64,000 bases of DNA, from assembly GCA_025093555.1 (NCBI GenBank), contig JAIWNF010000004.1:434001-498000 (forward strand), read 5' to 3'. Positions 12,191 to 24,955 of the stretch are shown here, in pieces; position 1 is the first letter of the stretch; each line of letters begins with the position of its first letter. A program made the position numbers and the translations under genes. The notes beneath the pieces were generated by a model, which worked only from the letters and a program-made list of their open reading frames with translations, made no database searches and had not been told where the DNA came from. The DNA is from Circinella umbellata. Its lineage: Eukaryota > Mucoromycota > Mucoromycetes > Mucorales > Lichtheimiaceae.

Positions 12191-12508
12191 TTACTTTCGT
12201 TTTCCAGGAACTCTTTTATAAGTCTTTTTACCAGAAAATAAATCAACATAATCTGGTAGTTCTTCTTGTTTCTTTTTCTTTTGTTTTTTCATTGATTCAT
12301 CAATATCCATAGTATTATTATTATTAACCTTGGTTGTTGTTGCTTTAGTTACTGCTGCTGCTATTGCTGCTGTTGATACTTCTTTCATTTTTGTATCTTC
12401 TTGTTTTCCTTTTTTCGAAACACCTCCTGATTCTGATTGTTTTACTAATGACTTTGATTCTTTTTCTTTTCGACTCGGTCGTTTATAAAATTTAGCACTT
12501 TTCCCCAT
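12191..12508 (-). CDS. Small, very basic conserved-looking protein of unknown function
   Basis: An intronless frame of 105 aa starting MGKSAKFYKRPSRKEKE. The protein is Lys-rich throughout (about a quarter Lys/Arg), with an Ala-rich central segment, an Asn run, a second Lys cluster (MKKQKKKKQEELPDYVDL) and a basic tail (KTYKRVPGKRK). The composition resembles small nucleolar or ribosome-associated fungal proteins, and the structured-looking ends (GKSAKFYKR and LPDYVDLFSGKK) look conserved rather than random. I cannot name a family. It is divergently arranged with the eEF1B-alpha gene, with about 470 bp between start codons, so a shared promoter region is possible. The start is the first ATG of the frame. 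Confidence 0.72.
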   Translation of the reverse strand: MGKSAKFYKRPSRKEKESKSLVKQSESGGVSKKGKQEDTKMKEVSTAAIAAAVTKATTTKVNNNNTMDIDESMKKQKKKKQEELPDYVDLFSGKKTYKRVPGKRK

Positions 12509-12981
12509 TTTTTTTTCGTCTTATTTGGTTAATGTAAAAATTAAAGAAATGAAAAAAAAAAGATTCCCGCTTTTTTTTTTTGGAATTAATCACGCATAAA
12601 GGAAGATGAGTTATATACCAAGCCACATTTTTTTTTTGGTTCTGTATACTGCTCCCCCCCCAAAAAAAAGATGTTTCAGTATTATTGAACTATCCCATAT
12701 ATCTTTTATTATAATTATTATTAGCAAATAAAATAACAAATAAATATAGAGTTATTTAGTTTCCATGACAAAAACGAAATAGAGTAACCATGGTATCATA
12801 AAGGTTATTTGTTTCGTAGACCATGTGTTTAAGGTAGTTCATCCTTAGTGGCTGGATTGACTGCGGTCTGATCAAAAAAAAAAAAAAAAATTTCTTACAT
12901 GATATAGGATCCCGCTTATCCCAGATTTTTTTCTTCTTCTTTTCTCTTTTTTTTTTATATATCCCCCATCACATAATAAAA
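12509..12981. promoter_or_regulatory. Divergent promoter region: small basic protein / eEF1B-alpha
   Basis: About 470 bp separate the two divergent start codons. It contains T and C homopolymers (for example around 12650) and a C/T-rich tract at 12926-12956 directly before the eEF1B-alpha start, typical of strongly expressed fungal translation-factor genes. Individual factor sites cannot be supported by eye. Confidence 0.5.
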
Positions 12982-14032
12982 ATGTCCTTCACTCTCGAGT
13001 CCAAGTTGGCCAACAAGGTCCTTAACGGTTTCTTTGAAAACGCTTCCTACGTCAAGGGGTAATTTATTCATTATTATTTTGGCATGCCATTGTATTTTAT
13101 TTACAATCATTTATGAGACATTAATAAACTCAATTAATTAATAAATAAATCATTTAGTGCTGAAGCCTCTGATGCTGACAAGGCTGTCTTTGAAGCTTTG
13201 CCCGAAGGTCCTTCTGCTGCTGAGTACCCTCACTTGGCCAGATGGTACAACCACATTGCTGCCGTTCAAGGTCTTAATGCCAAGTACGTATATCTTCTAT
13301 TTCTTCATATATATTTTCTGGGTACCTTACCCTTTCTTCCTACCCTACGAAACCCCGTTCTCGGGTTTATCTCTTTTTATCACTTTAAGTTGTTTACCCC
13401 TCATTTTTTTTTAAAAAAAAAATGAAAAGCAAACAAACAAATTAAAATAAATTAACATGGAATTATTATAGGGCTGCTTCTGCTGCTCCTGCTGCTGCCG
13501 CCGCTGCTGAAGAAGATGAAGATGATATCGATCTTTTCGGTTCCGATGATGAAGAAGTTGATGAAGAAGCTGAAAAGATCAAGGCTCAACGTCTTGCTGA
13601 ATACCAAGCCAAGAAGGCTGCCAAGCCTAAGACTATTGCTAAGACTACCGTCACTTTGGATGTCAAGCCTTGGGATGATGAAACTGATATTGATGCCATG
13701 ACTAAAGCTGTCAAGGATATCAAGATGGACGGTTTGTTGTGGGGTGGTTTCCAACACGTTCCCGTTGGTTTCGGTATCAAGAAACTCCAAATCAACTGTG
13801 TCGTTGAAGATGACAAGGTAAAAAAAAAAATAATAATAATATAAATAATCTTTTTCGCTTTTAAGAAAGAACTGGAAATAATTATTATGAGTGAAAAAAA
13901 AAATATATTTTGATATTGACTAAATATATATAATAATACTAATAGGTTGCTTTGGATGATTTGGCCGATGCTATCCAAGAACTCGAAGATTATGTCCAAT
14001 CTGTTGACGTTGCTGCTATGCAAAAGATCTAA
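12982..14032 (+). CDS. EFB1: Translation elongation factor 1-beta (eEF1B-alpha, nucleotide exchange factor), 4 exons
   Basis: Exons are 12982-13058, 13158-13283, 13472-13817 and 13946-14032, giving 211 aa. The protein recharges eEF1A with GTP during translation elongation. The N-terminal GST-C-like region (residues 1-70, with [12 protein letters not shown]) is followed by an Ala-rich linker and the acidic [16 protein letters not shown] segment typical of the family. The C-terminal exchange domain follows, with [28 protein letters not shown] and the invariant-looking end [10 protein letters not shown]. Length matches the fungal family (about 205-225 aa). Codon use is biased to GCC/GTC/AAG/GGT, unlike the AT-rich neighbours, as expected for a highly expressed gene. 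Intron 2 falls just before the Ala-rich linker. Confidence 0.97.
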
Positions 14033-14402
14033 AAACAACATTTTTTTATAAATATCTTTTTTTTTCTTTCGCAACCAACATGTATCATGTAAATAAAAAA
14101 AATCACAACAACCCAATTCAACAAAATAATGGAAAAAAGAAAGTCGCGTATTATACATATAATTTCCCTTTCTATTTATTATTATTATTATTATATTTAT
14201 TTTTTTTGGTAAAAAGAAAGAAGGATCATATCAGAAAAGGAGAGAATAGGAATGTTAATATGTTGGAAGGAGAAGGGGGGGAATTTATAAAAATTGTCGT
14301 CGTTGTCTTTTTTTTTATAATCTCCTTTTGGGGTATTTTTTTTTCTTTCCTTTCTTTTCCTTTCTCTTATTCTGTTTTTTTTTCCTTAAAGAAAAGAATA
14401 CC
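14033..14402. other. Short spacer between eEF1B-alpha and the J-domain gene
   Basis: About 370 bp of low-complexity DNA. The right half is T-rich on the + strand and runs into the J-domain gene start. No coding region is supported. Confidence 0.5.
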
Positions 14403-15641
14403 ATGGAAAAATGTTTTGAGGATATATTGAATGTACCAACAGATTATTATCGTATATTAAATGTTTCTACTAATTCATCCATTCAAGATATTCGACATGC
14501 TTATCTGAAAGTAAACAACTTGTTGAAAAAAAATCAAGATGATATAAATTATAACAGCATATAGTTAGCTCGTAATAATAAGTACCCTGATATATAATTG
14601 TTGTTGTAGAAAAGTCGATATTGTCATCCTGATAGGTTTGTTCCGGCTAATCCTCGTGCCACTGAATGTTTTCAATGTAAATATTTCTTGTTTCATAATT
14701 CTTTTTAAATCTTGAAAAAAAAAGGCATAGATATGGAGTTTAGGATGGATGTTGAAAAGAATAAGGAGGAACCATTCAAAACAATAACTTTCTTATTATG
14801 TATTGATAAATTACAATGTATATATAGTATTAAATAAAGCATATAATACCCTGTCAAATGAAACTTTACGATTTGAATATGATTGTGCAAGAAACTTTTC
14901 TGATCATGATATCTATGACAATTACGGTACATCAGGATATGAATATAAAGGGGATATGTTTGAACGTATGGTGTATCAGGTAATGGTGAAATATATATTC
15001 TTTGATACGTACTTTATTCAGTTATTTATTTTTATATATCATATGTACTATATGCGTAGGCTTGTGAAGAAATGATGGAAGGTCAATTTCATGCTCTAAA
15101 AGTGCTTTTCTGTAAGTTACATATTTATATATAGAAATTCACTCATACAGTTGTCATAGAAACGGGAGAAAGCAGTTATATGTGTACTGAAACTTTAGCA
15201 TAGATACATTTCGTGGTACAGAAAATTGTACATGTGTTGATGATCGTATTATTGATTCTATTGAATACTTCTTAAAAAACATGTATTATATATTGACACG
15301 TAAGCCGTAATGATATATTATTGTTTAGTAACATATAATATCATATTTGTTAATAAGATATTACTTTTATATTTTCAGAAACTCAAAATTGTTATCATGT
15401 AGTTAAACAAGATATAATTGAGTTATATCAATTACAAAAAAAGTTACGAAATCTGTCGATTTTTGATGTAGGCAGCAGACTACGCCTTTCATTGACAATC
15501 AGTAAAATTATGCTAAAATTGATACTTAAATCCACTACTCTTTCTATCCAAGAACATAATCAAGAAAAAGATAGTTATGGTTTTGAAAAAACACTTCAAA
15601 GCTTTATAGAAATGATTGAAACAATAGAATGCAAGTTTTAA
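14403..15641 (+). CDS. Divergent J-domain (DnaJ-like) protein, 6 exons
   Basis: No single frame shows this gene. Joining 14403-14510, 14610-14676, 14828-14979, 15060-15111, 15204-15299 and 15379-15641 gives a continuous 245-aa protein. The first three exons encode a J domain: TDYYRILNVSTNSSIQDIRHAYLK (helices I-II, shown as separate parts: TDYYRILNV then IRHAYLK), the HPD triad at about residues 42-44 (YCHPDRF), and helix III/IV with LLNKAYNTLSNE and RFEYD. J domains stimulate Hsp70 ATPase activity. The rest is not a known DnaJ module: there is no Gly/Phe-rich region, zinc finger or C-terminal beta domain, only a helical Leu/Lys/Glu-rich tail. There is no evident membrane segment. Small exons and weak similarity suggest rapid evolution. 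The client or Hsp70 partner is unknown. Confidence 0.72.
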
Positions 15642-15838
15642 TTTTTTATTAAAAAGAAAGAGTATGCACCATACACATCACTCCATAATGTACATTTTTT
15701 TTTTTAACTTTAAAAATCTACGTTTGAAATGCTGTTGTTTGCCATGCAAGCGGGATTTTTTTTTTTTTTTTTTTTGGTGTGAAATATTATCCCTTTGTAA
15801 AGCTTTCTTAATAAAAAAAGAGCACTTTTATTATTATT

Positions 15839-18800
15839 ATGCCTCCACCTACTTCAGGTGGCAGTAATGTGCCTTCTGGCAATTTGCTTTCACAAAAACC
15901 GATTAGTCTTTGGTTTCATGATCCCAGCCAGTTTCAAAACCAAGATGCTGTTGTGAATCCCGACCAGTTTCCAAATTTCCGTAATGGTCAGCTTTTACGC
16001 ATTCATTTTCCTCAACAACACTCCTCTACTGCTACTACTTCAGCCTCTTCTGTATCGTCTTCTTCTCCACCACCACCACCAGAACCACTTATTGTTAAAG
16101 CAGCTGTTGTGGATCGTGAAGCATTAGCTCGACAACAATCACTTCAGGTATATATATAACTCTGGTTTTTTTTATCATATATGTGATCTTTTTCTTTTAG
16201 TGATAATAAAGATACCAACCATTACTTTTTTAGATATCAATTTCACGAGACATTGCTGATCGCTTGAATCTTCGGTTTCGTATAGAAGTTTATGTCGAGT
16301 TGGTAATACTATTTTTATATGTTAATTAAAAAAAAAGGGGAGAGGAGTCAAAGTCAAGAATATAACACTGATATATATATATATGTACATGATGGATGAT
16401 ATAGATTGATCCATCTGAAGCTGCATTGGATCATGTTGAACTTTCGTTCAAAGAACAATATCTTGGTCGAAGTGATATGTGGCGATTACAACAAAGTTTA
16501 AATGGTACATGTGTTTATGCAGAAAAGAAAATTCTATTTGCTGGTGTGATTAAAGCTACTGTACGACGACAATTCATTAATGATCAAGAGGTACAAAAAT
16601 GTTTCTGTTTAACATCGTAATAATAACAATAAAATAGTCATCATCATGGTAACTGTTAAAAATTATAATTTATATAACAATATCTTTATACTTTTAGATG
16701 GTATCAGGTTACATTAATGAAAACACACGTATGATATTTCGATCCAGTTCAGCCAAATACTTTTTATTTATCCAACTATCGCGTGAAATGTGGGAATTCG
16801 ATGAAGACGGTGAACTCTATTTTGAAAAAGTTGTCAACAATTTCTTACCCGAATTATTTAATCGATGGAATAAAGAAGGCACGAATCATGTTGTTTCTAT
16901 CGTTCTATTTACACGTGTATTTTATGATAGCAACCATGATGTACTCGATGATCTAGTAACCCAAGCACCAGATGGTCGACTCTACAAAGACTTTTATAAA
17001 GTGATTGCCGATTGGGAAAGTACTGATGATTGGAAATCAGTCATTGCTCCTCTTAAAGAAGAACAATTGACATTTCAAAAGAATGTATTGATGCGTAAGA
17101 ATAAGGAAGGTCAAGATGTTGTGAGTGGTCGGATATCAGTCGCTTATGATGGAAATGTTTTGGAAGCGGTCAATTTAGCGTTGAACCCTTTTGATAACCA
17201 TTACGTAGACCGTGATTTGATGCGAACGGGTCTTTCGCTTATTTTGGTTACTCCTGGAGCTGGTAAATTTATTGTGAACAAAAAGTTACTTCGATTGACT
17301 AATGAACGAATGACGGATAATGGTATTGCTATGGACATGGTATGCTTATCACCTCTTCCATTGCATGTGACTCCACTTTTTGCCTATCAGTCTTCACCAC
17401 CACCAGTGGAAGTATTTCAAGAACTTTGTTTGGGACCAGCACCACAACGTCAACAGCAGTATCAACAGCAACAACAAACTGGAAAAGGATCGCCAGATAC
17501 CAAAATCATAGGAAATTTGACCAAACAAAAAGCGATCGAATCTTGGGATCCGCTATATCAAGATGATGTATTATCAGATACATTTACATATTATTCGGTA
17601 CCTCATTGGATTGATTGTAGTTTTTATAGTCATGAAACGGGTCAATTTATCAAACAAGATAAATTTCATACACGCTGTAAAATGTATGAATTACAAATGA
17701 TGGGTATTATGGAACATGATTTAGCCGGTATATCCATCCCATTACTCTCTGACCATTCACAACAACAAATGCAAATACAACAGCCACAACCTACCCATAA
17801 CTTACGAAATCAACGCAGTAGTAGTAGTTTGAATGATAAAATGTCAACAAAATCAGCAGATTCAGGTCATGGAAATGGTGAAGCTTATTTATCACGTTCT
17901 GCTAATTTTTCAACTATGCGAGCCCCACCTTACTTAAATAGTGGAACGACAACGATGCCTCATACTAATAACAATGGATTATCAGCAACAAATGTAACAG
18001 GAGAAGGAACAGCACCAGTAGTAACAGATCATCCTATTCAAAAACCATCATTGCCAACGATTGATTATGAAAAATATGATGCTTTGGTATTCAAAGATAG
18101 TTTGGAATCAAGATTTAATCGAAGAGTAACAACAACTACACCCACACCTAAACTCATGACACCTACAAAACAAAAAGGGTCGGTGGAAAGTCCAGATCGA
18201 CCCGAAACTGATCATTGGCCTGCACGATTTACCAATTTGAAATCAAATACAGTAAGGTTTGGTACTTTTTTTTTATCTGTCTTTCTATTCTCTAAATTTC
18301 TTTTTTCTTTTCTTATTATTTATCCTGAAATGATCACATTCTTCTCATTTATATTTGTTTATATATCATATGTAGACATGGCACCATAGTGATCAACGAC
18401 GCGTCATGTCCATATTATCTCAATCTCAACAAGGGGGTTCAAAAATTACATTTGATAATAATGTTCGAAAAGAAGATAGCCCTACACGTGTAACGGAAGT
18501 ATTCAAGGGACATTCTCCTAATCGAGATGATTCTAATACGACAACGACACCGACACGTATTAAGCCATCTCGTCGTGGTACCATGAACAGTAATGATGTA
18601 CGCATAACAGCACAAATTACCGGTACAGACACTGGGCATAATTCGCCTGGAATTACAGATGATGATGATGTTATGCTTATCAGTTCAAGTACAGTTGATC
18701 CTGTACCCATTAACAACAAATCTGGTAGACCCGATAGTCGTACTAAATCCACTAATCCATCACCACGTCAAAATGCAGCTGGTAGTTGTCCATCTATTCA

Positions 18801-21800
18801 CAAACATTCTGGTAATAGTGATTTGATCCGTACAAGTTTTGGTGGTGGTATAAATCGATCTTCTCCTTCTCATGCATGGCATAACCGTTTCACAAACGCA
18901 TCTCGCAATGGTTTGATTAATCCATGTAATCCTGCTGATTTTTCATTAATATTTACATCTCATCTTCGTCGTTGGCTTCATGCATTACCACGTATCGATC
19001 TTTATGATGGTGCACGTGTTCATTGGCGGTCTTTAACATCACCTGCTTGTCTACCGTTGACAACGGATTATTTCCCTTCTAATGAAGAGCTAAAGAAACA
19101 TTATAATCATTACATGTATACTGTTTCTGCAAGTGAAGATGTTAATTTATATCAAGCTGGTGATCGAACTTTGTCTGAACACATCAAGACAGCAAATTTA
19201 TTGACTGAAATGATTAGTCAACGATTAGCTCAAGGATTTCAAATTATTGTTGATGTCACAGCTTCTGGACATCAAAAACCTGTTAATAAGGTGTATGGTC
19301 ATGGTTTATCTGGTGGTGAAGGTATTGGTGGCAGTGGAAACGGTAATGGTCCACCTCATAGTTCAAATGGTATGATTACGACATCAACAGGACCTGGTAG
19401 TAACCAAAGTGGTAGCAATAATAGTAAAGATATGAAAGAGGGTAGTGGAATGATGGGCCCTGGAGGTGTTACTGGCGCAGCAGGAGGTGTAGGTGGTATT
19501 GCTGCTGGTGGTAATACGATGGTTCCTGGAACAACAAGTAAAACATTAGCTACCCTTCATGATGAGGCGGATAAAACAAAATGGAAACATATGGTATGGT
19601 GGTTATCCATGGGCCATCAAGTTCATCAATTGACTTTTGATTCATCTGGACAAAATGTTGAAGTACGTCGTTACGTTCGTACGATCAATTTCGATATCAA
19701 AAAGATTGCCTACAAATGTGCTGTTTGGCCGAAAAATGTGGAAAGCTATCGTTCCAAGAATGTTTCCTTTAGTTATCCAAGTTTGTTATATGCATGGAAT
19801 TATTTAGATCATTTGGTAGCTGGTTACCAAGAGGAATTGACAGATAATTTACGATTTTGGCGAGCACGGTTTATCGTGATTCCACGTGAAACATTACCCT
19901 CGAATCCACCCGGCATGACGCCATCACAACAAGATCAATTAGATGATGAAGAAAAAAGATTAGCATTATTTAATACATGGTTACAAAATTTACGCAAGGC
20001 AAAATGGTTAACACCTCAAGAACGTGAGGAGATGCAAAAAAGACGTAAGAAAGATTTGTTTGGATATACAGATTTTGGATTAAAAATTACAACAATGGAT
20101 CCATCCGCTTATGTTACCAGTGAAGCATCCAAATCGGCACAACCTTCTACGTCCTCTATATTTGGTGGTGTAAGTACCCAACATACAAGTTTATTATCAT
20201 CCATTGTGGGTCAACCGTTGGGATTATCACGTGATTCCAAGAGTAAGGATATTGTCGTGGCGATGCGTGATCCAAAAGCAGGTGTCAAGATGTTTGATCG
20301 ACGGTGGCATTTCAAGGTATATCGTAATTCATTTGTTGGTAGTGAAATGGTCGATTGGATGGTGGGTCAATTTGATGATATCAGTACACGTGAAGAAGCA
20401 GTAGCATTAGGAAATGCATTGATGGAACGTAGTCCACCTCTGTTTGTTTCATCATCAAATCGTCACGCATTTTTGGATGGCCATTACTTCTATCGTTTGC
20501 ATCCTGAATTTATGCCAAGCCAGCAACCACAAAAGGCATGGTTTACAATGAATAATACTTCACTGAGCAAGAATAAAACACAAACACCGTCACCCTCTAC
20601 AATTTCTATCAATAGTAAAGATACCAGCGCGTCAAATTCTACGACTGGCGGTACAAATGTTGGAACAGGGGCTGCCGTTGGCGGATCAGTAGGAGGAGGA
20701 ACGGTATCAGGAGTAGGGACTCCCGTTGTGGACATTTCTACTGGTAATGGAATCGGTAGTGGAGCAGCATCATCTCCACAATCTCCACGAAGATCCAAAC
20801 CTACTATTGAGTTTGAAATGTCTCGGTCCATGATTATTGATGTCGATCCCTATAAAAAGAGCAACCGACGTGAGACCGCCATTCTTCACTATGATACTCT
20901 ACATAATGCATACAACTGCTATCATTTCCAGCTCAATTGGCTTGGTTGTACAGCACAACTTGTTCAAGAACTTGTACAAAACTGGAGTCGACAAGCTGAA
21001 CGATGTGGTCTATTAGTAGTAGAAGGATCTGTAGACCAAGCTTATGATGACTCTGAAAACAATAATCCATTCCAATGTCCTGTTACCATTGATCTAGCAG
21101 TCAAACCACCACCCATTTCTGAGATCAATGCACGGTTCGAAGTTCCCGACAACTTTTATGCTGTGGCCCTCGTACGACATTTAGGGTTTGTTCTGGATGT
21201 TGAAGCCGATGACAAATTTGAACGAGCCAAATCTGAAGGGATTCAGGTAGAATACACTTATATTAAGAATGCTTACAAGTATGATCAATATATTCATCGA
21301 TCTGGTGTTGCTTTTATACAAATTCGACCCAATAATGAAGGATTTTATTGGGTCAACAATCGACTTTACACAAATCATACACCAGCTTTGGTTCTCAGTC
21401 GAAGTCGAAAACAAGGTTCTTCTACATTGGTTCATCCGGAAATATTGCGACAAAATTTCCAAGATTTTTGTCGTGATCCTCAACGACTGGAAGCATTTTG
21501 GGAAGCAACACGAAATAATCTTGTATCAGATGATGCACATGATAATTGGGCATTTGAGAATGCACGGGTATCATCCATTGATACAACAATGACGGAAGAT
21601 ACCCCATTAACAACACCAACAACAGCAACAGCAGCAGATGATGATCAACAGCAATCAATTATGTCACCTGAACCAATGGAAATCAATGCAGCTGCCGCAG
21701 CAGCAGCCAGTGCTGCAATTGGCGCTTCAGCTCCTATCAATTCAAATACCAATGCTACTGTTACTGTATCTGCTCCTAATCAACATACTCATGTACAACC

Positions 21801-21927
21801 ACCACCATCTCATACTACGACCTCAATAGCAACTATCCCAGCTTCTCGGACCAACAGCAATAAAAGTATAACTAATCACACCAATAATAACACTAGTAAT
21901 AATAGTTATAGTAATAAGGTGCCATAA
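15839..21927 (+). CDS. IML1: Iml1/DEPDC5, GTPase-activating subunit of GATOR1 (SEACIT), 5 exons
   Basis: Exons are 15839-16147, 16234-16302, 16405-16590, 16698-18251 and 18376-21927, giving 1889 aa. Iml1 with Npr2/Npr3 forms GATOR1/SEACIT at the vacuole, which inactivates the Rag/Gtr GTPase and so restrains TORC1 when amino acids are scarce. The N-terminal Iml1 domain is visible (FKEQYLGRSDMWRL, VSGYINENTRMIFRSSSAKY, FIQLSREMWEF, VVNNFLPELF, VSIVLFTRVFY). Further along come GDRTLSEHI and QIIVDVTASG. A DEP domain lies at about residues 1330-1415 (MFDRRWHFKVYRNSFVGSE). The C-terminal region resembles DEPDC5 (NCYHFQLNWLGCTAQLVQEL). Gly/Asn/Ser-rich inserts and a Thr/Ala/Asn-rich tail enlarge it relative to the ~1580-aa yeast protein. 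The TOR gene itself starts about 17 kb downstream. Confidence 0.95.
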
Positions 21928-23727
21928 TAAAAACGGAACTTTTCGATTTTAATAAAAAAAATATATTTTGTCTTGGAAGAACGTATATTTGTATTTATAA
22001 TCATCAATAAAGAAAAGTCACTAGTTATGTCAATAATAATGCTTGTTTTTTTTTTCTTTTGTTTTCTTCAAAGAACCAGTGTTCTGTTATAATTTTGATT
22101 GTTGTATTATAAAGAACATGATCCCTTTATCCCAGATGAAATAATAATATATAGACGCGAACAGACCTCAATTCTAAAAAGGAAACTGAGTAAAATCACA
22201 TAACGATGCCCTGCGCCCCGTCAACTTAAATTAAAGATTAAAAGAGAGTATCATGGTTAAGCCCAAAATATGTACTTCAGAACAGTAGCTGTAGTAACCT
22301 TCTCAGTATTAATGACTAACTTCAAGTACTCGACTCTAAAATATCAATCACCTACATTATTCAATTAACCAAGCCCTATATCTCATAAAATATAAAGCAT
22401 CCGTATAAATACGTCGTTGTAAATATTATTTTAAAGAGAAAAACTTTATTTTGGTTTCTAAATTATTATTAAAGGTATATAACAAAGTCTCAAAAGATTT
22501 TACCTTGTCTGTTTTTTTATTTCTTACTCTTACATATTGAAATAACCAGATATCACATTGATCAAGCGACACATGTTAATATTTCTAGGTGGATTTATTT
22601 TATGACTAGTGTGTAATAGATAATACAGGTACTACAGGTGTACAGTACGATTATGATAGGACTGGTGGGGCAGAAGAGAGATATCAAATTACGTACAGTA
22701 ATAAAAAATAAATGCTGAGGGTATGAATTGAGAGAAACTACTTTACATGGTTATATGGTTACCAACACCCTTCTCTTTTATTTTGTTATTCTTTTTTCTC
22801 TGCAATCATCAATTTCTCCTTCAAACTTATTATTTTGATTTAATGTGTTATTGTGTTACAAGTATTACTAAAGCGTCAGTATATAGTAAGCCAAAACATT
22901 AATAATATCACCTGAATATCATTTATCCAATTGGGTCCTTTAATATCCCTTTTTTCCCCATTTTCATATTTTACACCAATGATAATTATGATGTTAGTGC
23001 TAATAAAGTAATTGGTGAAAGAGAAGTCGAGGTGTCAAAATCAAATGTATTTTCTTTTCAGAGAATAATGTGGAAGGCGGTTACCTATACTTTCTTGATA
23101 TTTATAGAAATATTGTAATAGTTAATATCACCAAAGTGATTGATTTTCTCATATGATATTTGCTCACATCAAAAAACAACTGTGCTTTAAAGTACAGTAT
23201 TAGAATATTCATGGGTCATTACACTTGCGGTTTAATCGCGGAACCCTTTTTTTTTTAGCTTTATATAGTACATAGGTAATCCTTCAAAACTTTGTTTCTA
23301 TATACCATTTAAGAAGGATATCTATTTCAACGTGTTTAAAAGAAGTTGAATACAAGTAAATTAAAGATTGACCTTTTTCTTCTCAATAAAAATCTTAGTT
23401 TATGGTAGTCTAAATCTGATACTAAATAGAAAGACAATGTCGATTTGGTTGACATATTACTATTTCCTTTAAACTCCCCTTCATTACTCACTTTGTCACG
23501 ACTGTTATAATACGTATCTGTGTCAAATATGTTGATATATACATTAACGTATTATCATTATTATTGCTGTGATTTAATATAAGAAAGAAAAAAAAAAGAA
23601 TTTTGATGTTTCTGCAATGAATTGAAAGAATTAAAAAAAAAAAAAAAAAAAAGAATGTGTATGGAGGAGAACAGTCGATATATGGATTTCAAAAAAAAAA
23701 ATTATACATATGACAAAGGAAACTAAA
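21928..23727. other. 1.8-kb intergenic region
   Basis: Convergent spacer between IML1 (+) and the bHLH gene (-). It is AT-rich but less homopolymeric than other spacers, with a small GC-richer patch near 22200-22230. I find no extended frame, no domain and no tRNA-like B box. A long A run occurs at 23633-23651. Confidence 0.5.
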
Positions 23728-24955
23728 TTAAGATTCCCTGTATAATTGAGTACTGATAGAAGGACCAGTAGCAATAGAAGATGAAAGTGATAATGCTCGT
23801 TGTTGTTGATGTGTTGTTGTTGTTGTACTACTAGTGTTAGAACATGGAGCAGATATGGATGTGCTAGCACCGTAAAGAGGAGGGTCTTGTTGTAGAGTTA
23901 TAGTTGTCTGAAATCTAACACCAAGGATAGTAAAGTAAATCAACAATTGAATGCTCTTATAAATTTATAAATTTTGATATTTATGTTCACGAACTTACTT
24001 TCTTAACTCTTCATTTTCACGAACAAGTCTTTCAAGCTCGGCTAATATTGATACTTGAGTGTTTTTTAAATGTTGAATATGTTGAACAGCTATATATTAT
24101 TATTATAATACATTTGTCAAGTAAATTTTTTATAAGTTCCTTTTTATGGTTATTTATGTGTTGTTGTAATAAAAAGTATAGTAATGTTTGTTATTGGAAG
24201 TCTATATTATAATATTATGACTTTTCTATTACATAATTCTTTACTTACTGCGATGTAATAAAGTTACTTTGCTCATTTTTTTGTTAAGACAAGTTGGTAA
24301 TTGATTCCGTAATTCCTCAAACCCATCTTTGATTTGTGCTCGTCGTTTTTGTTCTGATTGAATATGAATCTGCCTTCGTATTTCGGTTGATGATATTGCT
24401 TTACCGCCATTTGTAGTATGATTACTTGTGATATGATCTTGACTAAATTATTAATATAATTATTATGTTATCATGTTATTATTATTTTTTTGCTGGTATA
24501 TATATATATACTTTGCGGTAATTGCTTTGATAGAAAAGAAAATGAGAATTTACTGTTTATCTTGAAAAGATCTAGGTCTACGACACTGTTGCTTTTTGTT
24601 ACTAGATTCTTCTTGACCAGGAAACAAAAACTTGCCCAAATCATCAGTCTTTGTTGGTGTCAAAGGCGATATTGGACTTGATGAGTTTGAAAGTTCTCGG
24701 CCCATATGTAATGAAGTCCACATTAGAGAATCTATCATGACAATTGTTATTATATATAGATTAGTAAATATCAGAGAGAGAAGAGAGAAAAGAAGCAGAA
24801 AATTGAATCAAGCATTTATATGTTTCAAATTGTTATGTAAAATAGTATTTGTGGTTTCATCATATATATATATGTATGTATGTATGAGTATGTGCGTGTA
24901 TACCTGCTGCTGCACTATAAAGTAATCCATTGTCTTTTGTGGAAAACTCATTCAT
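23728..24955 (-). CDS. bHLH-leucine-zipper transcription factor, 5 exons
   Basis: Reading the minus strand, exons 24955-24904, 24731-24554, 24442-24249, 24089-23999 and 23914-23728 join into a 233-aa protein. Residues about 97-150 form a bHLH domain: basic region RRQIHIQSEQKRRAQIKDGF, then a helix with FEELRNQL, loop, and a second helix KVTLLHRTVQHIQHLK. It continues without a break into a heptad-like coiled coil (SILAELERLVRENEEL). His103, Glu107 and Arg111 occupy the 5-9-13 positions of class B factors that read CACGTG-type E-boxes. The order resembles MLX/MAX-type bHLHZip proteins. The N-terminus has a Ser/Pro segment (SSSPISPLTPTKTDD). The C-terminus is Ser/Thr-rich. The DNA-binding domain spans exons 3-4. 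The family call is strong; the exact orthologue is not identified. Confidence 0.88.

Noticed and set aside
14610..14676. Initially read as an isolated HPD relic of a J-domain pseudogene
   Set aside because: Joining six GT-AG exons restores a continuous J-domain protein, so it is annotated as a gene.
20490..20831. Long minus-strand frames opposite IML1, TOR and the Ca2+-ATPase
   Set aside because: They are shadows of strongly supported coding exons on the + strand.
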